From contig OZ244807.1 in assembly GCA_965220185.1 (NCBI GenBank), positions 930,001-994,000 on the forward strand: a DNA stretch of 64,000 bases, read 5' to 3'. This stretch comes from Azotimanducus sp965220185. Lineage in GTDB: Bacteria; Pseudomonadota; Gammaproteobacteria; Pseudomonadales; Azotimanducaceae. Under the pieces are notes generated by a model, which ran no database searches, was not told the origin of the DNA, and saw only the letters and a program-made list of their open reading frames with translations. The translations under genes and the position numbers were made by a program. Shown here one piece after another: positions 50,520 through 59,369 of this stretch. Numbering within the stretch: position 1 is the first letter of the stretch; the number at the start of each line of letters is the position of its first letter.

Positions 50520-50612
50520 GCGCACGCAGGCACGGGTGGTCGGATTCGGAACGAGCCAAGCGTTCGCTGGCCGCACGGTTCACGACTCTTCGACCTTGGC
50601 ATCTTCGTTCAT

Positions 50613-51641
50613 TCAATCAATCAATCGCGCCGTCCTCGCAATCGCCTCTGAGAGCCAGTTCTCCTGAATCGAGTGCGCGAGCGCTGAAGTGGCTGCGTAG
50701 TTCCGGCACAGCTTGGCTAGCCGGACAAGCACTGGCTCAATCGATGCCAAATGGCTGCGCCTGCTGTCCCTGAGCCACAGGCGCGCGAAAATACCGACGG
50801 CTTTGAGCTGCCTTTGAATCACCATCAGGTCGAAGCGGCGACGAAGTTGATTGCGGTCTGAAATACGCAGGATGCCGAGCTTCTGCGCGTTCTGATAGTA
50901 GCTTTCAAGCGCGGCATTGACTTCGGCCTCTGTGAACTCGTGGTAGCAGTCGCCGAGCAGCGATGCGAGGTCGTAGGTGACAGGACCAACAAGCGCATCC
51001 TGAAAGTCCACCACGCCGAGGCCCCCGGCTGGCGTGATGAGCAGGTTGCGGCAATGAAAATCCCGATGCAGCGGGCACTTGGGCTGTTCGAGCGCGCTGC
51101 TCACGAGATATTCAGCCATCTCGCGATACCACGGCGGTGCGTCGATACCGAGCAGTGCGCCGAGAAACCATTCGGAGAAAATCCCGACCTCCATTTCGAA
51201 GCGCTCGGCCGTGTAGTCGGGAATGCTGCCCCTATCGTCCCGGACACGTTGAATGCGCAGAATCGTATCGAGCGCGAGGCTCATTGCTCGCGCTCCTTCC
51301 CCGCGCGCATAGGCGCGCTCCAATGTGTCCTCCCCCAAGTCCTCCATGAGCGCGAAACCGCGCTTCACATCGGCGGCGTGAATGACCGGAACGCCGATCT
51401 CACGCGCTTTGAACAGCTCGCCAACGCGCACGAACTGCGCCGTGTCTTCTCGTTCGGGCGGCGCGTGCATTGCCACTAGGCTGCCGTGGCGGGTGTACAC
51501 GCGAAAGAAGCGTCGAAAGCTCGCTTCCACTGGCAGCGCCGTCCATGATTCAATATCCGCCTTGAACGCGGCGCGGCACGCATCCTGCGCCCAACTCTTC
51601 AGAAAGTCGTCCACATCCGGCGTGTAGAATGCCTGCCCCAT
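50613..51641 (-). CDS. amgK: N-acetylmuramate/N-acetylglucosamine kinase AmgK
   Basis: 342 residues. Phosphotransferase of the aminoglycoside/choline kinase fold with CPLHRDFHCRNLLI (catalytic Asp and Asn) and GLGVVDFQDALVGP (metal-binding Asp). It phosphorylates MurNAc at the anomeric position for MurU. The ATG at 51641 overlaps, head to head, the ATG of rpe; a GTG at 51614 is an alternative start. A partial copy of its 3' end lies at 48651-48928. Confidence 0.9.
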   Translation of the reverse strand: MGQAFYTPDVDDFLKSWAQDACRAAFKADIESWTALPVEASFRRFFRVYTRHGSLVAMHAPPEREDTAQFVRVGELFKAREIGVPVIHAADVKRGFALMEDLGEDTLERAYARGEGARAMSLALDTILRIQRVRDDRGSIPDYTAERFEMEVGIFSEWFLGALLGIDAPPWYREMAEYLVSSALEQPKCPLHRDFHCRNLLITPAGGLGVVDFQDALVGPVTYDLASLLGDCYHEFTEAEVNAALESYYQNAQKLGILRISDRNQLRRRFDLMVIQRQLKAVGIFARLWLRDSRRSHLASIEPVLVRLAKLCRNYAATSALAHSIQENWLSEAIARTARLID

Positions 51642-52302
51642 GAAAGACCCTTGGATCGCGCCGTCAATTCTCTCAGCGGACTTTGCCCAGCTTGGGGCGG
51701 AGGTCGAGGCGGCGTCGCGTGCGGGCGCTGACATGATTCACTTCGATGTCATGGACATGCATTACGTGCCCAACCTTACGATTGGCCCTTTGGTGCTGCG
51801 GTCATTGAAGCGGCATGGTATTACGCTGCCCGTTGATGTGCATCTGATGGTCTCGCCGGTCGATGAGTTGATTCGATTGTTTGCCGACGCGGGCGCTGAC
51901 TACATCACTTTTCATCCTGAAGCGACGCAGCACGTGCATCGATCATTGAGCCTCGCGCGCGAACTCGGCGTCAAGTGCGGACTCGTGCTCAATCCCGGCA
52001 CACCGAGTCATTGCCTCGATCCGGTATTGCATCTCCTTGACATGGTGCTGGTGATGTCGGTCAATCCCGGTTTCCCCGCTCAGGCGTTCCTGCCTTCTTC
52101 GCTGAACACCCTGCGCGAAGTGCGCAAGAAGATCGATGCCGCCAGCCTTGATGTTCGGCTTGAGATCGATGGCGGCATCAGCGCTAAGACTATTGCTGCG
52201 GCCCGCGACGCTGGCGCGGATACGTTTGTCGCAGGTTCAGCGATTTTTGGAGCGCCTGACTATCAAGTGGCGATTGACGCCATGCGCCATGCGCTTGCCT
52301 GA
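51640..52302 (+). CDS. rpe: Ribulose-phosphate 3-epimerase
   Basis: 220 residues, full length. TIM-barrel enzyme of the pentose phosphate pathway: IAPSILSADFAQLG, MIHFDVMDMHYVPNLTIGP, VHLMVSPVDELI, VMSVNPGFPAQAF and LEIDGGISAKTI. There is no ribosome site and the ATG lies on the amgK start, so the mRNA may be leaderless or nearly so (TAGAAT at 51623-51628 is a possible -10 box). It is followed by gph with a 14-nt overlap. Confidence 0.96.
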   Translation: MKDPWIAPSILSADFAQLGAEVEAASRAGADMIHFDVMDMHYVPNLTIGPLVLRSLKRHGITLPVDVHLMVSPVDELIRLFADAGADYITFHPEATQHVHRSLSLARELGVKCGLVLNPGTPSHCLDPVLHLLDMVLVMSVNPGFPAQAFLPSSLNTLREVRKKIDAASLDVRLEIDGGISAKTIAAARDAGADTFVAGSAIFGAPDYQVAIDAMRHALA

Positions 52303-52948
52303 GACAAAAGCTTTTCTCTTTGACCTTGACGGAACGCTCATTGACACGGCGCCCGACATTCACGCCGCAGCCAACGATGCGCTCAGCGCGTTCGGTCACG
52401 ATCCTGTTGACTTGGCGCTCACACGCCGCTTTGTGGGCCGCGGCGGCCGCGTGTTACTTGAGCGCGTTGTCAAAGCGCAGGGCGCATCGGATCTGCCGAA
52501 AGAACGGATTGACGCCATGTACCAGCGATTCCTCGTCGCCTATGAAGCGGGCATCGCACAGCTCAGCAAGCCATACAACGGTGTTATCGAAACCTTGACG
52601 AATCTTCGCGCGCGAGGGCTTCCGCTCGCTGTCATCACAAACAAGCTTGAAGGCTTGTCCGAGAAACTCCTGCGCGCGCTCCATATGCGGGACTTCTTCG
52701 AGATCCTCATAGGATTCGATAGCCTGCCAGAGAAAAAGCCGCATCCCTTGCCTGTCCTGCACGCCTGCGAGCGTTTGCGCGTGCGGGTGGCGGACGCCCT
52801 CTTTGTCGGCGATTCGGCGACCGATGTTCAGGCGGCGCGTGCCGCTGGCTGCCGAGTTGCCTGCGTCAACTATGGCTACAGCGGTGACACCCCGCCCGAA
52901 GCGCTTGGCGCTGATCGATTGATTGCAAGTTTCAGGGAGCTCCTGTGA
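52289..52948 (+). CDS. gph: Phosphoglycolate phosphatase (HAD family)
   Basis: 219 residues. HAD motifs: FLFDLDGTLIDTA (nucleophile Asp), VITNKLEG, KKPHPLPVLHA and FVGDSATDVQAAR. It removes 2-phosphoglycolate formed from DNA 3'-end repair or oxygenation reactions. The start is an ATG at 52289 inside the end of rpe. The rpe-gph-trpE order supports Gph rather than another HAD phosphatase. Confidence 0.9.
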   Translation: MRLPETKAFLFDLDGTLIDTAPDIHAAANDALSAFGHDPVDLALTRRFVGRGGRVLLERVVKAQGASDLPKERIDAMYQRFLVAYEAGIAQLSKPYNGVIETLTNLRARGLPLAVITNKLEGLSEKLLRALHMRDFFEILIGFDSLPEKKPHPLPVLHACERLRVRVADALFVGDSATDVQAARAAGCRVACVNYGYSGDTPPEALGADRLIASFRELL

Positions 52949-54396
52949 GCGATTTTGCCAACTACAAGGCCGAAGGCTACACACATGTGCCGGTCAGCCT
53001 TGAGCGGCTGGCAGATTTGGATACGCCTCTCTCGGCGTATCTGAAGCTCGCGCGCGGTCAATACTCGTATTTGCTCGAATCCGCGCACGGCGGAGAGCGC
53101 TGGGGGCGCTACTCCTTTATTGGCTTGCCCTGCCGCACAGTGCTTCGTGTCAGTGGCCATGAAGTGGTGGTGGAAACCGACGGCGAAGTGGTGGAGCGCT
53201 CGACCCAAGCCGACCCGATCGCGTTCGTGCATCGCTACGAGCAGTCCCACCGTATTCCCAAACTGCCGGACTTGCCAAGGTTCTACGGCGGACTTGTCGG
53301 CTATTTTGGCTACGACACCGTTCGCTATCTTGAGCCGAAGCTCGAAGGCAAGGCGCCGCCCGATCCCATCGGCCTGCCCGACATCCTGCTCATGGTGTCC
53401 ACCGAAGTGGTGGTGTTCGACGCACTCACCGGCAGCGTACACATCATCGTACTTGCTGACCTCAATGATCCGCATTGCCGAGAGAAAGCCGAGGCACGAT
53501 TGTTAGAGATCGCCGAGGGCCTTGATCGACCGACGCCGCAGCTTGCGTTTGGCGCTGCGGGCGAGACCCGCGAAGCCGACTTCGTGTCGGGCTGGGGCAA
53601 GGAAGGCTTCATGCGCGCGGTGGAGCGCATCTGTGAATACGAGCGCGCGGGCGATGCTATGCAGGTTGTGATCGGACAGCGAATGTCGGCGCCTTTCCGC
53701 GCCGACCCGATCAATCTTTACCGCGCTATTCGGCACCTCAATCCATCGCCCTACATGTTCTTCATGGAATTCGGTGAATTTCAAATAGTGAGCTCATCGC
53801 CTGAGATCATGGTGCGCGTCGAAGATGGCGAAATCGTCAGCCGCCCGCTTGCGGGCACCATTCGGCGCGGCAGTAGCGAGGCCGAAGACCTCGAACTTGA
53901 GCGGCAGCTGCTGTCCGATCCGAAGGAACTTGCCGAACATCTGATGCTGATCGATCTGCACCGCAACGATGTCGGGCGCGTTTCCGAAATTGGCAGCGTG
54001 CGCGTGACCGAGGAATTCGTCATCGAGCGCTATTCGCACGTCATGCATATTTCGAGCGAAGTGCGCGGCCGCTTGCTCGCAGGCAAGACCTCCATGGATG
54101 TGCTGCAAGTGTGCTTGCCGGTTGGCACCCTGTCGGGCGCGCCGAAGTTTCGCGCCATGCAGATCATTGATGAGCTTGAGCCAGTCAAACGCGGCATTTA
54201 TGGCGGCGCCGTCGGCTATGTGGCGTTCGGCGGCAACTTGGATACGGCGATCGCCATTCGCACCGCGCTCATCAAGGATGGCGTCATGCACATTCAGGCA
54301 GGCGGCGGCATCGTTGTCGATTCAGTGCCGGAGAAAGAGTGGGAAGAGTCGATCAACAAGGGCAGGGCGCTCTTCAAAGCCGCGGCGATGGTGTGA
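52945..54396 (+). CDS. trpE: Anthranilate synthase component I
   Basis: 483 residues. First enzyme of tryptophan synthesis, using chorismate with TrpG. It has YSYLLESAHGG (tryptophan feedback site), YMFFMEFGEFQIVSSSPEIM, RPLAGTIRRG, LMLIDLHRNDVGRVS, VLQVCLPVGTLSGAPKFRAM and IQAGGGIVVDS. The GTG start overlaps the gph stop (GTGA). trpG is not in the window. Confidence 0.95.
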   Translation: MSDFANYKAEGYTHVPVSLERLADLDTPLSAYLKLARGQYSYLLESAHGGERWGRYSFIGLPCRTVLRVSGHEVVVETDGEVVERSTQADPIAFVHRYEQSHRIPKLPDLPRFYGGLVGYFGYDTVRYLEPKLEGKAPPDPIGLPDILLMVSTEVVVFDALTGSVHIIVLADLNDPHCREKAEARLLEIAEGLDRPTPQLAFGAAGETREADFVSGWGKEGFMRAVERICEYERAGDAMQVVIGQRMSAPFRADPINLYRAIRHLNPSPYMFFMEFGEFQIVSSSPEIMVRVEDGEIVSRPLAGTIRRGSSEAEDLELERQLLSDPKELAEHLMLIDLHRNDVGRVSEIGSVRVTEEFVIERYSHVMHISSEVRGRLLAGKTSMDVLQVCLPVGTLSGAPKFRAMQIIDELEPVKRGIYGGAVGYVAFGGNLDTAIAIRTALIKDGVMHIQAGGGIVVDSVPEKEWEESINKGRALFKAAAMV

Positions 54397-54409
54397 GACA
54401 ACAGGTGCC

Positions 54410-56824
54410 CTACAGCACGTCCTCCGCAGCCTCCGAGTCGCGTGCTCCCGCAACGCGCCGAACACTCGGCGAATTCTCTTCAAAGAAGTACTCGAAAATG
54501 GCTTCTGAATCGCCCGGCGTCGCCAGCGAGCCAGTGGCCGGATTGATGCGCACCGACACTACGCCATCGGGCTGAATCAAAGGCGCTTCGGGCACCTCCG
54601 AGAGTGCTTCACGCATGAACTCCACCCAGACCGGCAGCGGCAGGCTCGAACCGGTTTCGTTGTTTCCCAAAGGACGGTTGTCGGCGAACCCCATCCAGAC
54701 AACACCCACCAAGCCCGGATGAAAGCCGCTGAACCAGGCATCGGCTTCGTTGGTGGTGCCGGTCTTGCCGCCGATGTCGCGTCGCCCGAGGGCGAGCGCG
54801 CGCCGTCCGGTGCCGCGCCCGATGACATCCTGAAGCATCGAGCGCATGATGAAGGCATTGCGCTCATCGAGCACTCGCGGGGCTGGCAACACGTAGCCGC
54901 CCGACTCGGACGTGCAGACCTCGCAGGCGCGTTTGCGTCGAGGTCGCTCAAGCACGAGGCCATTGGTTCGCCGCACCTCGATGATGGCGTAAGGCTCGAC
55001 GGCGAAGCCGCCATTGGCAAAGACGGCATAGGCCTTCGCCATGTCAAGCGGCGACACAGACAGCCGACCGCCGCCGATGGCGATTTGCGTGTTGCGCTCA
55101 ACATCGGCGAGATCAAAGCCGAACTGTTCAAGATGGCGCATGGTCGGGTCGATGCCAGTTGAGAGCAGTACACGAATCGAGACGAGGTTGATGGAGCGGA
55201 AGAGCGCCTCGCGAAGGCGCGTCTCGCCATGGAATCGACCGCCGTAATTCTGCGGTCGATAGACGCCGGACACATCTTCGGTATCAAGGGTGATCGGCGC
55301 ATCGATGAAGATCGACGCTGGCGTGATGTTGTGCTCAAGTGCAGCTGAATAGACAAACGGCTTGATGCCCGAGCCCGGCTGTCGCTCAGCGAGCAAGGCG
55401 TTGTTGAACTGCTTGAGATAGAAGTTGAAACCGCCTACAAGCGCGCGAATGGCACCATCAGCCGGATCGAGCGCGACCAGCGCACCTTGAACATCTGGAA
55501 TCTGCGACAGCGCCATGCTCCTCGCGCTCGTCGCCCGCAAGCGAATGACATCTCCGCGCCGAACGACATCGGCGGCAGTTTTTGGCGCCGCGCCGCGATA
55601 GCTCTCATTGATATAAGGCCGCGCCCAGCGCATGCCGTCCCAATCGATGAGGTGTTCGGTGCCAAAGCGATCAAACGCTGTGAACTCGCGCGTCCCGACC
55701 CGGGTCACGATGGCAGGTTCAAGCGGTCCAAAGCTCATTGCATCTTCGAGCAGCGCTTCCGAATCGATCTCGAGCGAATCGCCGAGGTCGATGCGCCGCT
55801 CGGCGCCGCGGTAGCCGTGGCGCCGGTCGTAGCTCAAAAGGCCTTCGCGAACGGCGTTGACGGCCGCCGACTGTTGCCGCGGATCAATGGTCGTCGTGGC
55901 TTCAAAGCCTTCAGAATAGATGGCATCGCCGTAGCGCGCGTGGAGCTGTTGCCGCACCCATTCGCCGATATAGGGCGCCGAATAGTCGAGTTCGCGCTCA
56001 TAGAGCCGTGCGGTGATGGGGGCGGCATCGGCTTCTTCAAACTCTTCCCGCGTGATGCTGCCTTGCCGATACATTGAAATGAGCACGACATGCCGTCTTC
56101 TAAGCGCCCGCTCCGGGCCATTCACCGGGTTGCCGAGGTTTGGCGACTGTGGGATGCCGGCGATCATCGCGAGCTGGGCGAGCTCAAGTTCGCCTACTTC
56201 CTTGCCGTAGTAGGCGAGCGCCGCCGCCTGCACGCCATAGGCACGCTTGCCGAAGGACACCAAATTCAAATATGCCTCGAGGATGTCGTCCTTCTCAAGT
56301 TCGCGTTCGAGCTTGAAAGCGAGCAAGATCTCTTTGAGTTTGCGCACGAATGTTCGCTCGAACGAGAGCGCGAGATTGCGCGCAAGCTGCATGGTGATGG
56401 TGCTCGCGCCCGAGCCGATCTCGCGGTTCCAAAGAAGGTACGCAAGGTCGTCGACAAGCGAGATGAAGTCCACGCCACGGTGCGAATAGAAGCGCTTGTC
56501 TTCCGTATCGAGCACGGCGCGCACCAAGAGCGGCGGGATTTCTTCGAGTTCGAGCGGTATCGCGCGCCGCTCGCCGTATTCCGCGAGCAGCGAGCCTTCC
56601 ACGCCGTAGAGCCGAAGCGGTGTCTGAATCGGCAGGTCCCGGTAGGTCGATGCGTCGGGCAGGGACGGGCTGAGGTAGAGGTAGGTGCCTGCGCCGCCGA
56701 TGAGCAGGCCGGATATCAGTATGAGCAAGAGGAACAGCCCGGCGCGAATGCTTGCCATGAGTCCGGGCACGGCCCGCAGCCTTGCATTCCAAGCCTTCAA
56801 ATCAACTGAGCGAAAAGCCCACAT
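54410..56824 (-). CDS. mrcA: Penicillin-binding protein 1A
   Basis: 804 residues. Bifunctional peptidoglycan synthase: one N-terminal membrane helix, glycosyltransferase domain (EDKRFYSHRGVDFISLVDD, GASTITMQLARNLAL), an OB-like insert, and transpeptidase domain with SxxK (PGSGIKPFVYS), SxN (RSINLVS) and KTG (GGKTGTTNEADAWF). A start at 56758 (MASIRAG), closer to the membrane helix, is possible. It is divergent from pilM, the usual arrangement in Gammaproteobacteria. Confidence 0.95.
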   Translation of the reverse strand: MWAFRSVDLKAWNARLRAVPGLMASIRAGLFLLLILISGLLIGGAGTYLYLSPSLPDASTYRDLPIQTPLRLYGVEGSLLAEYGERRAIPLELEEIPPLLVRAVLDTEDKRFYSHRGVDFISLVDDLAYLLWNREIGSGASTITMQLARNLALSFERTFVRKLKEILLAFKLERELEKDDILEAYLNLVSFGKRAYGVQAAALAYYGKEVGELELAQLAMIAGIPQSPNLGNPVNGPERALRRRHVVLISMYRQGSITREEFEEADAAPITARLYERELDYSAPYIGEWVRQQLHARYGDAIYSEGFEATTTIDPRQQSAAVNAVREGLLSYDRRHGYRGAERRIDLGDSLEIDSEALLEDAMSFGPLEPAIVTRVGTREFTAFDRFGTEHLIDWDGMRWARPYINESYRGAAPKTAADVVRRGDVIRLRATSARSMALSQIPDVQGALVALDPADGAIRALVGGFNFYLKQFNNALLAERQPGSGIKPFVYSAALEHNITPASIFIDAPITLDTEDVSGVYRPQNYGGRFHGETRLREALFRSINLVSIRVLLSTGIDPTMRHLEQFGFDLADVERNTQIAIGGGRLSVSPLDMAKAYAVFANGGFAVEPYAIIEVRRTNGLVLERPRRKRACEVCTSESGGYVLPAPRVLDERNAFIMRSMLQDVIGRGTGRRALALGRRDIGGKTGTTNEADAWFSGFHPGLVGVVWMGFADNRPLGNNETGSSLPLPVWVEFMREALSEVPEAPLIQPDGVVSVRINPATGSLATPGDSEAIFEYFFEENSPSVRRVAGARDSEAAEDVL

Positions 56825-56946
56825 TGGTTTCAGAGATCACCCACATAGGGCATGGCAAATGTCCCAACACGCCTGTTCGCGTTTTCCTATGAGATGTCAT
56901 TTTCGCACAGGGCGCGAACCGCTCCCAAGAATACAAGGAGATTCTC

Positions 56947-57894
56947 ATGGCATTTCACCTGTTCAATCGGCACCGCAACTGCGTAGGCGTGCATTTTGGC
57001 GAAGACTGGCTCACGGGCGTGGTGCTCGTGCAAGGCGGTGAGCTCATTAAACGCTGCGATGGTGTCGAACTTGTCGAATACGAGTCGCATGAAGCGGCCT
57101 TGAAGGACCTCGTGAACAAGCTTGGTGCCGAAGGCGGTTTGGTGACATCGAATATCGACCCCGATCAGGTGTTCAGCCGGGTGATGCAGATGAACGCTGA
57201 TTTGGACGATGCCGAAATCCACGAGCAAGCGCAAATTGCCGCCACTGAAGCGCTCGGTCTTGACATTTCCGAGACCGCCCTCGACTACTCGGTGCGGGGC
57301 ATCTCCTACGCATCCGAGGCTACAGCCGACGTACTGCTGTTTGCCTGTCCGATGGCGCTTGTTCACGAGCGCGAGAAACTGCTTGCGGACGCTAGGCTGA
57401 AAGTCCGCGCGATTGAGCCGCAGGAGCATGCGCTGCAGCGCGCCTACGGCAACATGGTGCGAGACCTGCCGGATGCGCACCACCGCTACGTGACCGCGAT
57501 GCTGTCGGCCTCGCGTGACGGCTTTTGCGTCTGGCTGTTTCGCGGCCGCGCGTTCGAGCATCTGGTGCGTCTGCCGATGAGTGCTGGATGGAAGCGAGTC
57601 TGGGATGCCGACAAGCCGACTAAGGCGATCGAGTCGTTAAGCGTGACCGAAACCCGAGCTTTGTGCGAACAACTTCACGAGCAGGCAAAGGCGCAGCTTG
57701 GTGAGCGCATCGCGCGCTGGCTGATCCTGCCGAGCAACCTGTCGAAATACCTCGCCGATGCGCTGCAGGAGGTGGACGCGCCCATGGCGATCATCGAAAT
57801 GCGCCCAAACCCCGATTCGGAAAAGGCGAGTCGCGTGCCGAGCGATGGCGTCATCATGGCCTTTGGCCTCGCGCTTGCAGGGGTCGGCGCGTGA
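56947..57894 (+). CDS. pilM: Type IV pilus inner-membrane platform protein PilM-like
   Basis: 315 residues. Cytoplasmic actin-like protein that binds the PilN N-terminus. The sequence is diverged from the standard PilM (about 350), and a clear ATP-binding signature is not obvious; identity rests on the position at the head of pilMNOPQ, divergent from mrcA. It has a strong AAGGAG ribosome site 7 nt before the ATG. It overlaps pilN by 4 nt. Confidence 0.78.
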   Translation: MAFHLFNRHRNCVGVHFGEDWLTGVVLVQGGELIKRCDGVELVEYESHEAALKDLVNKLGAEGGLVTSNIDPDQVFSRVMQMNADLDDAEIHEQAQIAATEALGLDISETALDYSVRGISYASEATADVLLFACPMALVHEREKLLADARLKVRAIEPQEHALQRAYGNMVRDLPDAHHRYVTAMLSASRDGFCVWLFRGRAFEHLVRLPMSAGWKRVWDADKPTKAIESLSVTETRALCEQLHEQAKAQLGERIARWLILPSNLSKYLADALQEVDAPMAIIEMRPNPDSEKASRVPSDGVIMAFGLALAGVGA

Positions 57895-58448
57895 GTGATG
57901 TTCGCATCAATCTCTTGCCGTGGCGACAGCGGTTGTCGGCGAAGCGGCGGCGAAGGTACTTCGTTGCGCTCGGGCTGTGCGCCGTGTTGCCCGCTGCTGC
58001 AGTTGCGATGCTGGCATGGCACACACTCCTGCACATCAATGAACTACGCGGGCAAATTTCGATTTTGGCAGAGGCTAACCAAGCCGCAGCCGAAGTGGTT
58101 GCCGATCAGGCGCTGCTTGCCGGACACATTCAAGACCTGAAGGCGTGGCAAGTTGAACTTGATCGATTGGAACAGCAACGTTCGATCTTTGTTTCGCTAT
58201 GGACTGAACTTGCGAGACTGCTGCCAGATTCAATCCACTACCAGCGTCTGATGCTCGAAGACCATAGCATTGAGATTCAAGGGTTCACGGCCTCCTCCCC
58301 CGATCTTGCGACTTACTTGCGAAGGCTTGAAACGTCGCGGGTACTCGATTCGCCGCGGCTCGTTGATCTGAAAGACGAGGCAAGCGGTAAGCGATTTGGC
58401 GTGCAGGCGACATTGCGGGCTGAAGCGCTTGCTGCGCCCGGTACGTAG
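57891..58448 (+). CDS. pilN: Type IV pilus assembly protein PilN
   Basis: 185 residues. Starts VRINLLPWRQ, the motif that docks into PilM, followed by one membrane helix (FVALGLCAVLPAAAVAMLAW) and a coiled-coil periplasmic part. GTG start overlapping the pilM stop. It pairs with PilO to form the alignment complex. Confidence 0.9.
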   Translation: MSDVRINLLPWRQRLSAKRRRRYFVALGLCAVLPAAAVAMLAWHTLLHINELRGQISILAEANQAAAEVVADQALLAGHIQDLKAWQVELDRLEQQRSIFVSLWTELARLLPDSIHYQRLMLEDHSIEIQGFTASSPDLATYLRRLETSRVLDSPRLVDLKDEASGKRFGVQATLRAEALAAPGT

Positions 58449-59036
58449 ATGGTGGACTTCTCGCAGCTTGCTTCGCTGGACTGGGCCGCCCCAGAAAGCT
58501 GGCCGCGACCAATCGGGCTTGCGAGTCTTGTGGTCGCCGCGCTGATCTCGTTGCTGGTCGCCTGGCTTCTTGATGATTCAGGTACAAACCTCGCAATGGC
58601 GAAGCAGCAATTCACGCAGGTCACGGCACGCCATGAGAGCTTGCAGCGGCAAAGCAGGCAGGTTGAAGAAATGCAGGCGCAAGTTCAGGCGTTGAAGTCA
58701 ACTATTGGTGAAGGCTCGCAGCAGTATCTTCGGCCGGACGAATTGCCGGATGTCTTGCATCTTTTCTCGACATTGAGCGTGGCGCGCGAAGTCGAGCTGG
58801 TCGCGCTTGAGGTGGAAAATGCGCGTCAGGCCGGACGCATCGAGTTGCAGCCGATCGAGCTTCTTCTTGGCGGGACGTACCACAATATCAGCGATCTTCA
58901 TGCGTCCATCGGCCGCTGGCCGTGGCTTGTGATTGTGCAAGCGTTTGAAGTAAACGCACGAGAAACTGACCGTGCGTTGCTAGATATGCGCGTCAGCGTT
59001 GTCATGCCACTCTTGATCGAGGAAGCTTCACGATGA
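58449..59036 (+). CDS. pilO: Type IV pilus assembly protein PilO
   Basis: 195 residues. One N-terminal membrane helix (LASLVVAALISLLVAWLL), a coiled coil, then a ferredoxin-like domain (ELQPIELLLGGTYHNISDLH). It follows pilN without a gap and overlaps pilP by 4 nt. Confidence 0.88.
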   Translation: MVDFSQLASLDWAAPESWPRPIGLASLVVAALISLLVAWLLDDSGTNLAMAKQQFTQVTARHESLQRQSRQVEEMQAQVQALKSTIGEGSQQYLRPDELPDVLHLFSTLSVAREVELVALEVENARQAGRIELQPIELLLGGTYHNISDLHASIGRWPWLVIVQAFEVNARETDRALLDMRVSVVMPLLIEEASR

Positions 59037-59362
59037 TCGCGCGCTTGCTAGGCGGGATGCTGGTCGGTTTGGCGAGCCTTGGATCGCCCGCGGCTGACGT
59101 CGCAGGCGTGCGTGAGCATCCATTCAAAGCGCTTGACGGCGAGATGTCAGTCAATGCTGATGCGCCGCACGCGGATATTCGACTGGTAGGCATCTTGGAG
59201 ACTTCGGAAGGATTCCAAGCGCTCATCACGCTTGACCAAGGTCTGGTGGCGCGCGTGCGCGCTGGCGAACCTCTCAGCGACGGACGCTTGGTGGCGGATG
59301 TCTGGGCGAGCGGTGTGCGGATCGAAGCGCCCGAAGGCTCAATCGAGTTGACCCTGCGTTGA
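59033..59362 (+). CDS. pilP: Short PilP-like pilus lipoprotein homologue
   Basis: 109 residues, much shorter than the usual 165-180. It has a signal-like N-terminus (LLGGMLVGLASLGSPAA) but no lipobox cysteine. The C-terminal beta domain (RLVGILETSEGFQALITLDQ, RVRAGEPLSDGRLV) matches the part of PilP that binds PilQ. The long flexible region that normally reaches PilNO is missing. Confidence 0.75.
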   Translation: MIARLLGGMLVGLASLGSPAADVAGVREHPFKALDGEMSVNADAPHADIRLVGILETSEGFQALITLDQGLVARVRAGEPLSDGRLVADVWASGVRIEAPEGSIELTLR

Positions 59363-59369
59363 CCTTGTA

